From Campanula takesimana (Eukaryota > Streptophyta > Magnoliopsida > Asterales > Campanulaceae): DNA of 64,000 nt. The position numbers and the translations under genes are program-made. Below, one piece after another: positions 22,580 to 31,941 of the stretch. Location of the stretch: contig JAOWBW010000027.1 of NCBI GenBank assembly GCA_026119855.1, positions 682,001-746,000 of the forward strand, read 5' to 3'. Below the pieces are notes generated by a model, which saw only the letters and a program-made list of their open reading frames with translations, was not told where the DNA came from and ran no database searches. How positions within the stretch are numbered: the stretch's first letter is position 1; each line of letters begins with the position of its first letter.

Positions 22580-24469
22580 TGTAACATCCCAAATTTTCAG
22601 AGTAATAATATATCCTTTAAATAAATAACATCCGTCCCCAATCTCGGGAAACAACGGTCTTTAACCATAATTCAAATATCAACGGCTAGTTCATAAACCA
22701 ACATTCAAAAATAAACGGCACTGGATTGTCTTTCAAATTCTTAACGGCTAGTAACCACCGTCCATAAAACATCTCGTCATCGATGATCTTCGAATTTCAC
22801 CTTAACAATGTTCTTCTCGTCCTTTGAAATTCTCCACCTACTTATTACCTGAAGAATAGTAATTATGGAAGGGGTGAACGAACAATGCTCAGTAAGTTCA
22901 TATGGGATCTCTCCGGGTACTAAGGAGAGATGACCGGAAAAACAAAACATTAACGAAACATTTCAAAGATAGGCTTTTATAAAATCATTATGTAACTGAT
23001 AACTTCAAGACAGTTAATACAATTATTTCCATAGAATGTGGTACATTGTACCAAATCCGCCAATTCCAAGATAACGTCACCATTTCAGTTGCGATAAGAG
23101 GTCCTAACCTTTAGGACATCCCCTTATTAAGATTTATCATGATAATCAAATTGCTTCAATAAGCACCACAAAAGTATAAGTTCTTTACATTAAAAACTAG
23201 ACCAATCTTGCTATGTCCCTTTCATTAAAGACAAAGCTAACGTCTATACCTGAACTTGATTTAACGAAGTTTCAATTTAGTGTTCATAGGTACAAGAACA
23301 CCACAACAAGATCAATTCATTTTAGGTACCCATTGAACAAAACATATCAAGGGCAAGAATATTCAAAAGACGTTCACAACTTTTAAGAATTCAAAATGTT
23401 ACTGCCACTTAGTATTTACTCTTGAAAGAATATAAGAAATCCTACATTAAAGGATTGAAACATCAAGAACTAAGGAACGTCATCCCTTACCTTAGCTCGT
23501 GTTATTTTCCTTTGCAAGGTCACGTGCACAATCTACAAACACGTAAATAATATTTTCTTAGGAACATGAATTACTTTAATTCTCCATCCCCATTATACTT
23601 CATTTCACCTTGTTAACCTTATGAGTTATTCTCTTTAACTCCTTTAGGTTACCACCCCATCTAGGGTTTATACTGTCATTAATTTTATACCTGAAATACC
23701 CCTAGGGTTTCATCAATTCATCTTGGGTTATACTATTTTCACTTCCCCATTCTAATTCAATTACTACTTTCTACTATCTATTTCCATTCACTATATCCAT
23801 AGCCTACACAACACACACATACACTGATCATACCTTTTTAGCACAATAACACACAGCACACACAAACTCACACTTGTGCACTACACACGCACACACATAC
23901 ACTGCTCTCACACACGCACACACAAATACACACTGTACATGCACGCACACACTGCCGCCACACACTCACAGGCGGCAGCCCACACACACGCACAGGAACA
24001 CACGCACACACATACATGAATACACACTTATTCATAATTCATCAAAATTAATTTTAGTTCCAATTTCATAAACCCTAGTTCATCTTTTAGGGTTAGGGTT
24101 CTAGTTTATACTCCCCAATTTACTAGATTAATATAAAACAAGGGATTCAAACTTAGGGAGTGGGATTTTACCTTGATCGAACTCCCTTCTCTTTCTTTCT
24201 TCCTTCTGCGCCTTCTCCCAGTCGCCGCCCTCTCTATGCCGCACTCTCTCTTTCCCGTTCTCTTTTTTCTTTCTTTACGGTAGACAATAATTAGGCTAGG
24301 GTAATTGAGAGAGTATATATATATATATATTTTAGGGTTTCTAATTTCCCTAATTAAAAAGGATTTAAAAATCTTAATGGGTTTTAATTCTCTTGGGCCC
24401 GGGTTTAAGTCCAACACAATTCTTATATAAAATAAATAAAAATTACTCCCTCTAAAACTGGGTATTACA
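22580..24469 (-). repeat. G2 5' LTR, ~1.89 kb
   Basis: Runs from TGTAACATCCC to GGGTATTACA, giving the inverted ends TGTAA/TTACA. It contains a CA-rich microsatellite-like tract, a TA run at 24315-24330 that can serve as a TATA box on the minus strand, and pyrimidine-rich sequence. Flanked on the right by partial copia LTR. Confidence 0.85.
23805..24030. repeat. CA-rich simple-sequence tract with embedded GC inverted repeat
   Basis: Imperfect (CA)n with CACACG variants. Within it CTGCCGCC (23952-23959) and GGCGGCAG (23971-23978) form a perfect 8-bp inverted repeat with an 11-nt loop. Confidence 0.85.
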
Positions 24470-24809
24470 GTTCTTTTATGGGAATAATCATTTTTCAAAT
24501 GACTGATGTGGCAGAGAAAGTGTTGGCCAAGATCAGTCATGGCTGTTCAAACAGGGTGTCTTAGCTGTTGGGCCTTTGAGGCATTAGCTGTTGAAGCTTG
24601 TTTGTAATTGGCATCTTGATATTTCATTTGAATGTAAGAAAGTCTGTAAATGGTGGTTCTTCCGTTTGTTTTGATGTATAGATGATAGGCAGATCTTGTA
24701 ATGTCTTGACTGTTGGCTTAGCTGTTCAATGTTGTCTTGGGTTGCCTGTGCTCAGGTCTTTGTATACATCATGTAATCAATTGGGTTTGATTATTTTTTT
24801 ATCAAAACA
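24470..24809 (-). repeat. Partial SIRE-like copia LTR
   Basis: On the minus strand it begins TGTTTTGATAAAAAAATAA at 24809, an LTR-start style seen in SIRE elements, and is cut at 24470 by the G2 LTR. Position and strand fit the 5' LTR of the copia whose pol fragment lies at 15150-17126. Confidence 0.55.
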
Positions 24810-25196
24810 TGTTTACTATGATTAATTGGTGATTAAGCATAGTGAGGTACTAAAAATAACTATATGGATAAAGGTTGCGGTTGACAATGTTAAACATAAC
24901 ATTTATCATGTGGAAGACCTTGATAATCTCAGGTCTAAGGATTCCAATTATATAACTATATGAGATTTAATTATGTCATATGACTCACAAAAAACTACCC
25001 ATAATTTTAATTTCAACACATACACATAATCATTATATAATTATCGATTAAACTTACACTAGTTGTCCATAATTACTAGAGACAGAGCTTATTATAATAA
25101 ACATGCAAAACATATAATGATGAAGATTGTTATCTCTACAACAAATGAAGGCAACATAAAAGCCTTTCTCAGGGGCCTAGGGCATAATCTCCAACA
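24810..25196 (-). repeat. Partial LTR of another Ty1/copia family
   Basis: The minus strand starts TGTTGGAGATTATGCCCTAG at 25196. It shares short ordered phrases with the copia LTR at 50603 (CCTTAGAC, GTCTTCCAC, TATGTTTAACAT/TATGTTTGACAT), so it is a related, diverged family. Truncated at 24809, where the SIRE-like LTR begins. Confidence 0.6.
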
Positions 25197-25539
25197 TTTT
25201 TATCAGTTCACTTTTTGCTATTTTGGGTGTCCTATTTGATTGTTTGCTACTCAAAAAGGGAAATTTTATATTATTCTTTACTCAATGGGACTCACTTGTC
25301 ATTCTTACAACAAGTATCCCACTCACATTCCAACATTATCGATTAAACATATTCAAGACGGAGGGAGTAAATGATAGATCCATAAACAATATTTTATTTG
25401 AAGAAGTAAAATTTAGTAATATTTTGTGTTAAGTTACAACATTTAAAATGTTTGAGGTAAATTTGAGAAAAATCATATAACCAATTTTTTAAGTGTATTT
25501 GAGCGTGTTGGATTTGATTAGAAGGGTGTAAGGTCTATC
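25197..25539. other. Unassigned AT-rich spacer with possible MITE end
   Basis: No gene seen. GACGGAGGGAGTA at about 25355-25368 resembles the terminal repeat of Stowaway-type MITEs, and the preceding 150 bp has the typical simple composition. The opposite terminal repeat is not found, so this is at best a remnant. Confidence 0.35.
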
Positions 25540-26504
25540 TGTAGATACCCCGGGAAACCACAACTTTAGGCTAGAGCGGTGAATTATCCTAGGATGTCTA
25601 ACTTGTTTTAGATTGTTTAGAGTCGCCACCTATGTTATGAGGAACATAAGAAAAACCTATTGATAATAGCCTATGTTTGATTACGAAAACAGAGATTCTT
25701 TGTTTGGAGGTTCGGGGGTTAGATTACGAGATGGGAAGTACCGAAACACCCATCTCGCCCAACAAAAGTTGGTCTTGCTTGATCCAAATCTACATGAATG
25801 ATAAACGTTCTTCTTCTTCTTCTTTAAATTCTAAAAAGGGGTTTTAAAATAGAGTTTGGAATGTAGGAGATAACTCCTTAACCAACCTCAATGAGATGAG
25901 GTGATCATTAGAGTCATGTCCCAAAATGATTTGGGTGATTGCACTTTGATAAAAAAAAGAAAGAGAAAAGAGATGAAGTCGAGAAGAGGAAGGAAATGGT
26001 TTTTTACCTAGTCTTCGAGAGACTTCAAACGCTTCTTGATGAATGCCTCTGGAAATGCCTTGAAGGTAAGAAATTTGGCTTCTTTGTTGAAAATGTAAGA
26101 TTTTAGAGTAAAAGATCCAAGGTCCTCAAAAATGGAGGTAAAGGGGGGTTTTTATAGGTGAAAGAGAGATGTTTTTGGTGCTAAAACTCAGTCACCAAGA
26201 AATTCTTCCCGGGCAAAATCCTGTAAATTGAGCAAGGGAGAGAATCCTGGCCAGAAATCCGTAACTGACGCCCAGAGGCGCGCACTTCCTGCTTTGGGGG
26301 CGGGAGGCGCGCGACTCAGATAAGGCAATTTTGACAGAATGGACTAGAAAGTCAGCCCTGTTATTCAGTTTAGTCCCTGGACTTAACGAAGTCAGTCATG
26401 AACTTAACGGAAGTGACAGAAACTAACGAGAAACACTTAAAATGGGGAGAAACACTAGATCAAATGTGCAATCGGGGTGAGCGGTCCAAGGCAGGGTGTC
26501 TACA
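25540..26504 (-). repeat. Tat A 3' LTR, 965 bp
   Basis: Begins TGTAGATACCCC and ends GGGTGTCTACA, an imperfect inverted pair. A minus-strand TATA box (CCTATAAA, plus 26151-26158) sits mid-LTR. The pair of AGGCGCGC motifs at 26276 and 26305 lies 118-161 bp upstream of it in the transcription direction. The second LTR is not present in the window, so the ends rest on the TG..CA structure. Confidence 0.75.
26276..26312 (-). promoter_or_regulatory. Paired GCGCGCCT motifs upstream of the Tat A LTR TATA box
   Basis: AGGCGCGC occurs at 26276-26283 and 26305-26312, 29 bp apart. Read in the direction of LTR transcription each is GCGCGCCT, the same sequence, spacing and orientation as at the PMD promoter. 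Confidence 0.75.
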
Positions 26505-26684
26505 GAGCCCCTCGGCGACGTAGATTGCAAAGCAAAACGCGTCGATGAAAGTTAAAAACACCCGCCGAGGACATCACCAAGAAAAAAGCGAAGATTCGAT
26601 GAAAGCAGGAATTTGAAATTGTGAGAGAGAGTGGTGCGCTCCCTCTGTGAGCGGCTTTTGTTGATAGAGGGTTGGCATGATCCG

Positions 26685-27250
26685 TTAGGTGAACCTACCG
26701 GCTAAATATCTTGAATGAGGCCGTTAGTGAACCTTTTGAACGAGGCCGTTAGTGAAATTCGTTGATGAGGCCGTTAGTGAACCTTTGGAGAGGCCGTTAG
26801 TGAACCTTTGAGGAGGCCGTTAGTGAACCTTTGGAGAGGCCGTTAGTGAACCTTTGAAGAGGCCGTTAGTGAACCTTTGAGGACGAATCCGTTAGTGAAA
26901 TCCGTTGATGAGGCCGTTAGTAAACCTTTGAGGACGAATCCGTTAGTGAAATCCGTTGATGAGGCCGTTAGTGAACCTTTGGAGAGGCCGTTAGTGAACC
27001 TTTGAAGAGGCCATTAGTGAACCTTTGAGGAGGCCGTTAGTGAACCTTTGGAGAGGCCGTTAGTGAACCTTTGAGGAGGCCGTTAGTGAACCTTTGGAGA
27101 GGCCGTTAGTGAACCTTTGGAGAGGCCGTTAGTGAACCTTTGAGGACGAATCCGTTAGTGAAATCCGTTGATGAGGCCGTTAGTGAACCTTTGGAGAGGC
27201 CGTTAGTAGACCTTTGAGGATGAATCCGTTAGTGAAATCCGTTGATGAAA
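26685..27250. repeat. Minisatellite in Tat A 3' region
   Basis: More than 15 tandem copies of a 22-25-bp unit (GAGGCCGTTAGTGAACCTTT) are interspersed with a longer variant containing GACGAATCCGTTAGTGAAA. Variants alternate irregularly, as expected from slippage and unequal exchange. Located between 3' LTR and the antisense PMD gene. Confidence 0.95.
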
Positions 27251-27514
27251 TATTGCTTTGAAGCCGCGTGCCACTTGGAGTCACACTTGACTTTTTGAAT
27301 TGTAGGGTGCGGGTACAGTTGACCGCGACTAGAAAAATGTTCCTGCTGGGGATGAAATGTTGAGATTGACTCTTGAGGGGGGTATGGCACCCGTGGCAGA
27401 ACTTAAGGAGTTCGGAATCCGTGGGAAACCTTGATACGGTGCATGGTTTCTTGCATGGGAGACTGCTTCTGAACCTGCCTGATGATGGGAAGAGCGTGCG
27501 TTCGGGCCTCGTTT

Positions 27515-27600
27515 TGGGACGCGCGCGCCTCGGATGAGTATGTCGGGGGGCGCGCGCCTGGTGCATAAGTTCAGCATATTTAAACAGGCGGTTCACTGTT
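27515..27600 (+). promoter_or_regulatory. Predicted antisense promoter of the PMD gene
   Basis: GCGCGCCT at 27523-27530 and 27552-27559 (29 bp apart) is followed 17 bp later by a TATA-like ATATTTAAAC (27576-27585), then about 130 bp of leader to the ATG at 27716. The motif pair mirrors that of the LTR promoter on the other strand. Confidence 0.6.
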
Positions 27601-27715
27601 TTCGGCAAGCTTTCAAAATTTTGAAGAACCCTCCAAATTCCAAGCCCAATTTTCGTAGAGAAATCACCCCAAAACACTTTCTTGCTGCACTAGGATCAAT
27701 TCCATCACAGAAACG

Positions 27716-30141
27716 ATGTCGGATCGTCAACAATCACCTCCGTTCGAGATGCCACAGGGCGGGGAGCCCAAAATTGGGGTTGAAGCTATGGACCCGAGCT
27801 TGCTTACTTTCCGGCCTCATACCCACATTTCTCACTTCATGACTTCGGGTTTGGTAAGAATGCCTCACCTTTCTTGTCGATTTCGGATTTCATGAAGTTC
27901 CGTTTTCTTTACCCGAAATATTGCTGCAGCAGATTTATTGATCATTCTTTGCATGTTGTTTGTTGCTGCTGATTTGTTATAAGAAACATGTTGGGGCGCC
28001 CATTTTCATGTTTACATACTTGCTTGTACATTGTTCTTCCATTGAAATCTCTGTGTTGAGTTCATCCGTTTTCTAGCAGTCATGCTGATGAAATTTTTGC
28101 TGTTCCTTCTTTCCTTTCAGGAGTGGACCCGTCTGACAGAGATTCGTGGTGGGGCTCATGGTCCCATCTCTATATGGAAGAGGTTGCCTGAGAATGTTCG
28201 GGCCCGAGTCACAGGGACTCATTTTGGTCTTTTTGTCACCAGCCTCCCAACTTTGAAGAATAACTCCGATGTGGTCCAGGCATTGAGGGAAAGATGGTGG
28301 GACACCACCCATACCTTCCATTTACCCATGGGTGAGGTGACTATGACACCTACCGATTTCACAGCTTTGACGGGCTTGCCGTTCATAGGGATGCCTGTCC
28401 CTTTTGGTTTGAGAGGGGCTGTTCGGACTCCGAACGAGTTACTGGCTTTGGTTGACTGCCGGTTCGAGGTTAAGAATTCTCGAGTGACATGGGGATGAAT
28501 CCGGGCTTATTTCAGCATCTTGATGGCTGAGGCTCGAGGTGTTACTGCTGATCGGGTCGATGCCGTGGCCCATTGCTTCATTTGGTACTTGTTATCCCAT
28601 ACTTTGTTTGCCAACGGGGGATCTTCGGCCTCCTTGGCTCTGCTTGACTTGTTAGTGGATTTGGATCAGATCGGCCAGTATAACTGGGGCGCAGCGGGCT
28701 TAGCTTCTTGTTACCACGGCATGGATTTGACCAGCCGCTCGACCACTAGCTCGGTTACGGGCTTCAGCTTGCTGTGGGAGGTATACCACTTGCCGTCCCT
28801 TTTATATTCTCCTTGCCTTGGTCATAACTGCATTTTTTGTTGATTGTCATTAAATTTGTTTCTGCCTCTTGTCTACAGCTTTGGGCTTTTGCTATCCTGA
28901 ATCTGAGGGATTTCAAGATTGCTAAGGAAGGACAGCCCCAGTATCCGGACTGCGCACGGTGGACGTACAAGGAGAGGAATGTGAAGACTGGCACAAACCC
29001 CATTAGTCTTACTTCGGCCCGACGGCACTTGGACACCTTGAGGCCTGAGTCTGTTGCCTTTTCTTTGTATCCGTGGAGATCAGTTCAGCACTGGTTTGAG
29101 CATACTCTTATTCCTACCCGTTCTCGGCTTTTGATGAGTTCAGGTGAATGCATAGATCTGTATTTCGGAGACAGAGTGTTCTGGCAGCATGGTACCCAGG
29201 TGACAGACTTTTACACCCCCCTCGTCCTGCAGTTCCAGACAATCCTCCTTTTTGCCCTCGTAATTGGAGGTCACTTTCAGAGGCTGATCGCGCGGCATAC
29301 ATTGTAGGGGTTGATGTCGTCCCTTATATTCACTTGGATCAGGATTATGGCCTCTTCAGGGAGAACAACTTGATGCAAGGCTTCATGTTTGCTGATCCGA
29401 GGAGATTACAGGCTGCTCCTACGACCTCCGCTAGGTTTTATACTACCGGTGCTGGGTATTGCTTTGATCCTCCTTTGCCTCCTCCCTACTACACTTATTC
29501 AAACTTTGGGGTCTTTGAGGAGCAGAGGGAGATTGTTCCCGAGGATATGTCACCGGAGAGAGAGTCTCCTACTCAGGCTGCCGTGGTATGTTTTTCTGAC
29601 CATCTTTGCATTTCTCAGTTCCAGTCTTGTTTTCCTGTCCTTTGTATTTGATGTAACTTCCTTTTTCTATTCTCCGTTGCAACAGGTACCTGTAGCTGCT
29701 TATAGGCACTTGGGTAGGCAGAACAAAGGGATGAGACAGAGGCTTCGCCAGCTGGAGGAGAGGGTGCTGGAGCTGTGCAGGGATATTGCTGCCATGACTA
29801 GAGATGCTGCTGGTGTTGTCTCTGGTGCTGCGAGAGGAGCTGCCCGAGGTACTCGGGGCATGGGACGAGGCTGCAGGGATGCTGTACTTGACATTGATGA
29901 GGCTGTCTCTTCGGCGAGGCAGTCGCTGAGCAGGAGTCTGAGCCACGGAGGTAGTCATAGTAGGAGTCTGAGCCGAGAAGGTAGCCAGAGCCGGGGTGGC
30001 GCTAGTTCATCAGGGAGAGCTGCCAAGAGGACCCGTCCTGATGTTGTGATTGAGACATCTGAGTCTGAGGATGATGATGACGATGATGATGATGAGGATG
30101 ATGATGACGATGAGGAGACCGAGAGCGGTAGCAGGGGGTGA
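27716..30141 (+). pseudogene. Plant mobile domain (PMD) gene, four exons, antisense within Tat A
   Basis: Predicted exons are 27716-27853, 28121-28780, 28879-29585 and 29686-30141. All introns are GT..AG and phase 0 (donors GTAAGAA, GTATACC, GTATGTT; acceptors CTTTCAG, CTACAG, CAACAG). Exon 1 starts MSDRQQSPPFEMPQGG. Exon 2 holds the PMD core (ERWWDTTHTFHLPMGEVTM, then LTGLPFIGMPV). Exon 4 is basic and SR-rich (SLSRSLSHGGSHSRS) with an acidic tail of about 20 D/E residues. Two lesions are visible: a TGA at 28496-28498 in exon 2, and a 1-nt loss in the C run near 29216-29221 in exon 3. PMD proteins are linked to transposons and to silencing factors; the biochemical role is unclear. Recent decay or sequencing error could explain the lesions. 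Confidence 0.85.
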
Positions 30142-30613
30142 GCATAGTGTTGGTGATGATGTGCCCGAGCTGTTGCGGCTGAGAGGATGAGGGATTGAAA
30201 ATATTTTTATTTTGCCTGTAATAACATTTAACATGTATTTACAATCCTAGTTATCTTACTACTCATTTTATGCTTTATTAGCGACTCGATCTTAGATGTC
30301 GACTCTTTACAAACAAATGTGTGCCCAAAGAATGCTTGTTGTTGATGGCTTGAACTCCTTTTTGTTGCTGGGATTTGATTTTGCTGCAGGTTGGATATGT
30401 TGAAGTGCTTGGGTTCTGTTCTGAACTGACAAGGCTGTTTATGTCTGAACTGCTGTCAAAGGCGCGCTTCTGGCCTGCTGAATTACAGCCCCTTTCTTTT
30501 TCTGATCAGAATGTTCCAACAGCTATAAATTTTGAACCATTTTCGACCAGAATGGTCACACAGCACTCTTTTGCAAACACTTTCTCCTCCTAAACCACAA
30601 AATTCTTGTCGTA
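30142..30613. other. Spacer between the two antisense ORFs
   Basis: Probably the 3' untranslated region of the PMD gene and the leader of the next ORF. AT-rich, with no domain recognised. A GGCGCGC-type motif also appears near 30460. Confidence 0.4.
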
Positions 30614-31108
30614 ATGGCCCCAATGACTTTCTCCTTTGAAGTTAAGATTTCCGTCCCCGAGGGTGAGAAGTCCGTTCCAGTGGTGAATGCCGTTCCAGCT
30701 GTGGGGTCCGTCCCGATGGTGGAGAAGCGTCCGAGCGTTTTTGATCGTTTAGGAAGGCCCAATGACGATGTTGTTGACCCCGTGAGACCGGTGATCCATG
30801 TGCGGGACTATAGACCCCGTCATTTTCCCAAGAAGAAGAAAGGTAAGGGAAATTCCTCCTATGTGTGGAAGCGTCCCATGGTTGTCCCCGCTAAGGCTCC
30901 GCTTGATAAGGGCAAAGGGAAAGCCATTGATGAAGCTCCGTCCCGTCCTAGCGTTTTCTCTCGTCTTGGCGGTCCCAAGAATGTTCCGTCCCCATCCAAG
31001 AAGACTAAAGGACTAACAAGAAGCAATGGGTTCCCAAACCTAAGAAAGATTAGATTTTTCTTTGTACCCCAAGAGATTGCAATTAGACCACTTTGTTATA
31101 GGATTTAA
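30614..31108 (+). CDS. Second antisense ORF of Tat A, repeated SVFxRLG motif, unknown function
   Basis: About 164 codons, proline-, valine- and lysine-rich, with no domain I can name. It holds two copies of a PSVF[DS]RLG motif (about residues 41-48 and 113-120), a KKKKGKGNSSYVWK basic block and a GKGKAIDE segment. The last 24 or so codons look shifted: another frame there reads KQWVPKPKKD and stops at 31051-31053, an ending I associate with such retroelement ORFs, so a small frameshift near 31018 is likely. Strand and position make it a companion of the PMD gene rather than part of the Tat polyprotein. Confidence 0.55.
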   Translation: MAPMTFSFEVKISVPEGEKSVPVVNAVPAVGSVPMVEKRPSVFDRLGRPNDDVVDPVRPVIHVRDYRPRHFPKKKKGKGNSSYVWKRPMVVPAKAPLDKGKGKAIDEAPSRPSVFSRLGGPKNVPSPSKKTKGLTRSNGFPNLRKIRFFFVPQEIAIRPLCYRI

Positions 31109-31302
31109 TGTTTTTGATGTCTTTTGTTGCTCAATAAATCCGTTGTAATGGTTTGAATAATTCATTGAATGAATAAAAATTGCCTTTTGTTATTTGAAGA
31201 GAATTGGGTATTTTTGATATGTTTTAGACCGAACCCGAAGGTTGCAGACGTTCCTCCAGTTGGGAGGCTCAGGTCTCCATAGTTCAAACAAACAAAGACC
31301 AT

Positions 31303-31324
31303 TTTTTTTTTTTTTTTTTTTTTT
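31303..31324. repeat. Poly-T run
   Basis: 22 consecutive T between the second antisense ORF and the end of Tat A pol; it reads as poly-A on the pol strand. Confidence 0.95.
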
Positions 31325-31343
31325 GGTGTGCACCCTGTTTTTT

Positions 31344-31443
31344 GCCTAGACCGCCCTTTCGGGTTTTCAATCTAGCGGGCTTCTTTTTTGCACGTGCTCT
31401 AATTTTTGCCTAGGCCGCCCTTGCGGGTTTTCAACCTAGCGAG
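31344..31443. repeat. Duplicated 36-bp hairpin next to pol end
   Basis: GCCTAGACCGCCCTTTCGGG... at 31344 and its copy at 31408 are 64 bp apart. Each has a CTAGR/YCTAG stem enclosing a CCG..CGG inner stem. The A:T pair of copy 1 is G:C in copy 2, a compensatory change. Confidence 0.7.
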
Positions 31444-31472
31444 CGATTTTTTTTTTAAATGGTCTTTGTTTA

Positions 31473-31793
31473 TTAAGCATAGAACCTCTTGAGCTTGTCG
31501 AGGTTGACCTCCTTTGACAGCTGGTCACCATCTAAATCCACGAGCCAGACTGCACCGCCGCTTAGTATCTTTTTGACCACATACGGACCGATCCATCGGG
31601 GTCCCCATTTCCCCAGGGGATTCATGGCATTAGGAGGATGTTGTCTTAAGACCAAATCTCCCACATTGATGTTTCGAGGCTTTACCTTTTTGTTGAAAGC
31701 TCTTGCCATCCTTTGCTGATACGCCCTTGTGCGTTCGAGTGCTCTTAGCCTTTTCTCGTCGAGTAAGGCTAGCTGTTCATATCGACTTTGCAT
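31473..31793 (-). pseudogene. Tat A integrase C-terminal part
   Basis: Encodes RMARAFNKKVKPRNINVGD, LVLRQHPPNAMNP, WIGPYVVKKILSGGAVWL and KEVNLDKLKRFYA, then stops. This is the usual Tat ending and has no chromodomain. It is separated from the integrase core by frame breaks between about 31793 and 31942. Confidence 0.85.
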
Positions 31794-31941
31794 CCAATCA
31801 ACCTCGTTGACTTGATTCTCGAGGAGGACCCGTAGAGATGGGACTTCAAGTTCGATGGGAGTACGGCTTCAGAACCATAGACTAATGCATACGGAGTTTC
31901 TCCTGTCGCTGACCGTATTGATGTGCGGTAGCCCCACAATG

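Larger units (their letters stand above)
17126..24469 (-). mobile_element. Ty3/gypsy chromovirus-like element G2, 3' end deleted
   Basis: Minus-strand element with intact-looking 5' LTR, primer site, long leader with an accessory ORF and tandem repeats, gag, protease, RT, RNase H and most of integrase. The integrase C-terminus, any chromodomain, the polypurine tract and the 3' LTR are deleted at the copia junction. Copia sequence flanks both sides (15150-17126 and 24470-24809), consistent with insertion into a SIRE-like copia followed by a deletion. Confidence 0.85.

Noticed and set aside
23874..24071. 65-codon HT-rich frame
   Set aside because: Translation of the CA microsatellite.
25197..25368. 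Complete Stowaway MITE
   Set aside because: Only one terminal-repeat-like end is seen; kept as a weak remnant.
26685..27250. CRISPR-like regular repeat array
   Set aside because: Units are contiguous and variable with no unique spacers, in a plant retrotransposon; a minisatellite.
27180..27677. Minus-strand frame of 165 codons left of the PMD gene
   Set aside because: Covers minisatellite and PMD leader antisense; no domain, no family resemblance.
29389..30141. Single 250-codon gene with acidic tail
   Set aside because: Its first 99 codons are out of frame with exon 3 and cross intron 3; only the part after 29686 is exon 4 of the PMD gene.
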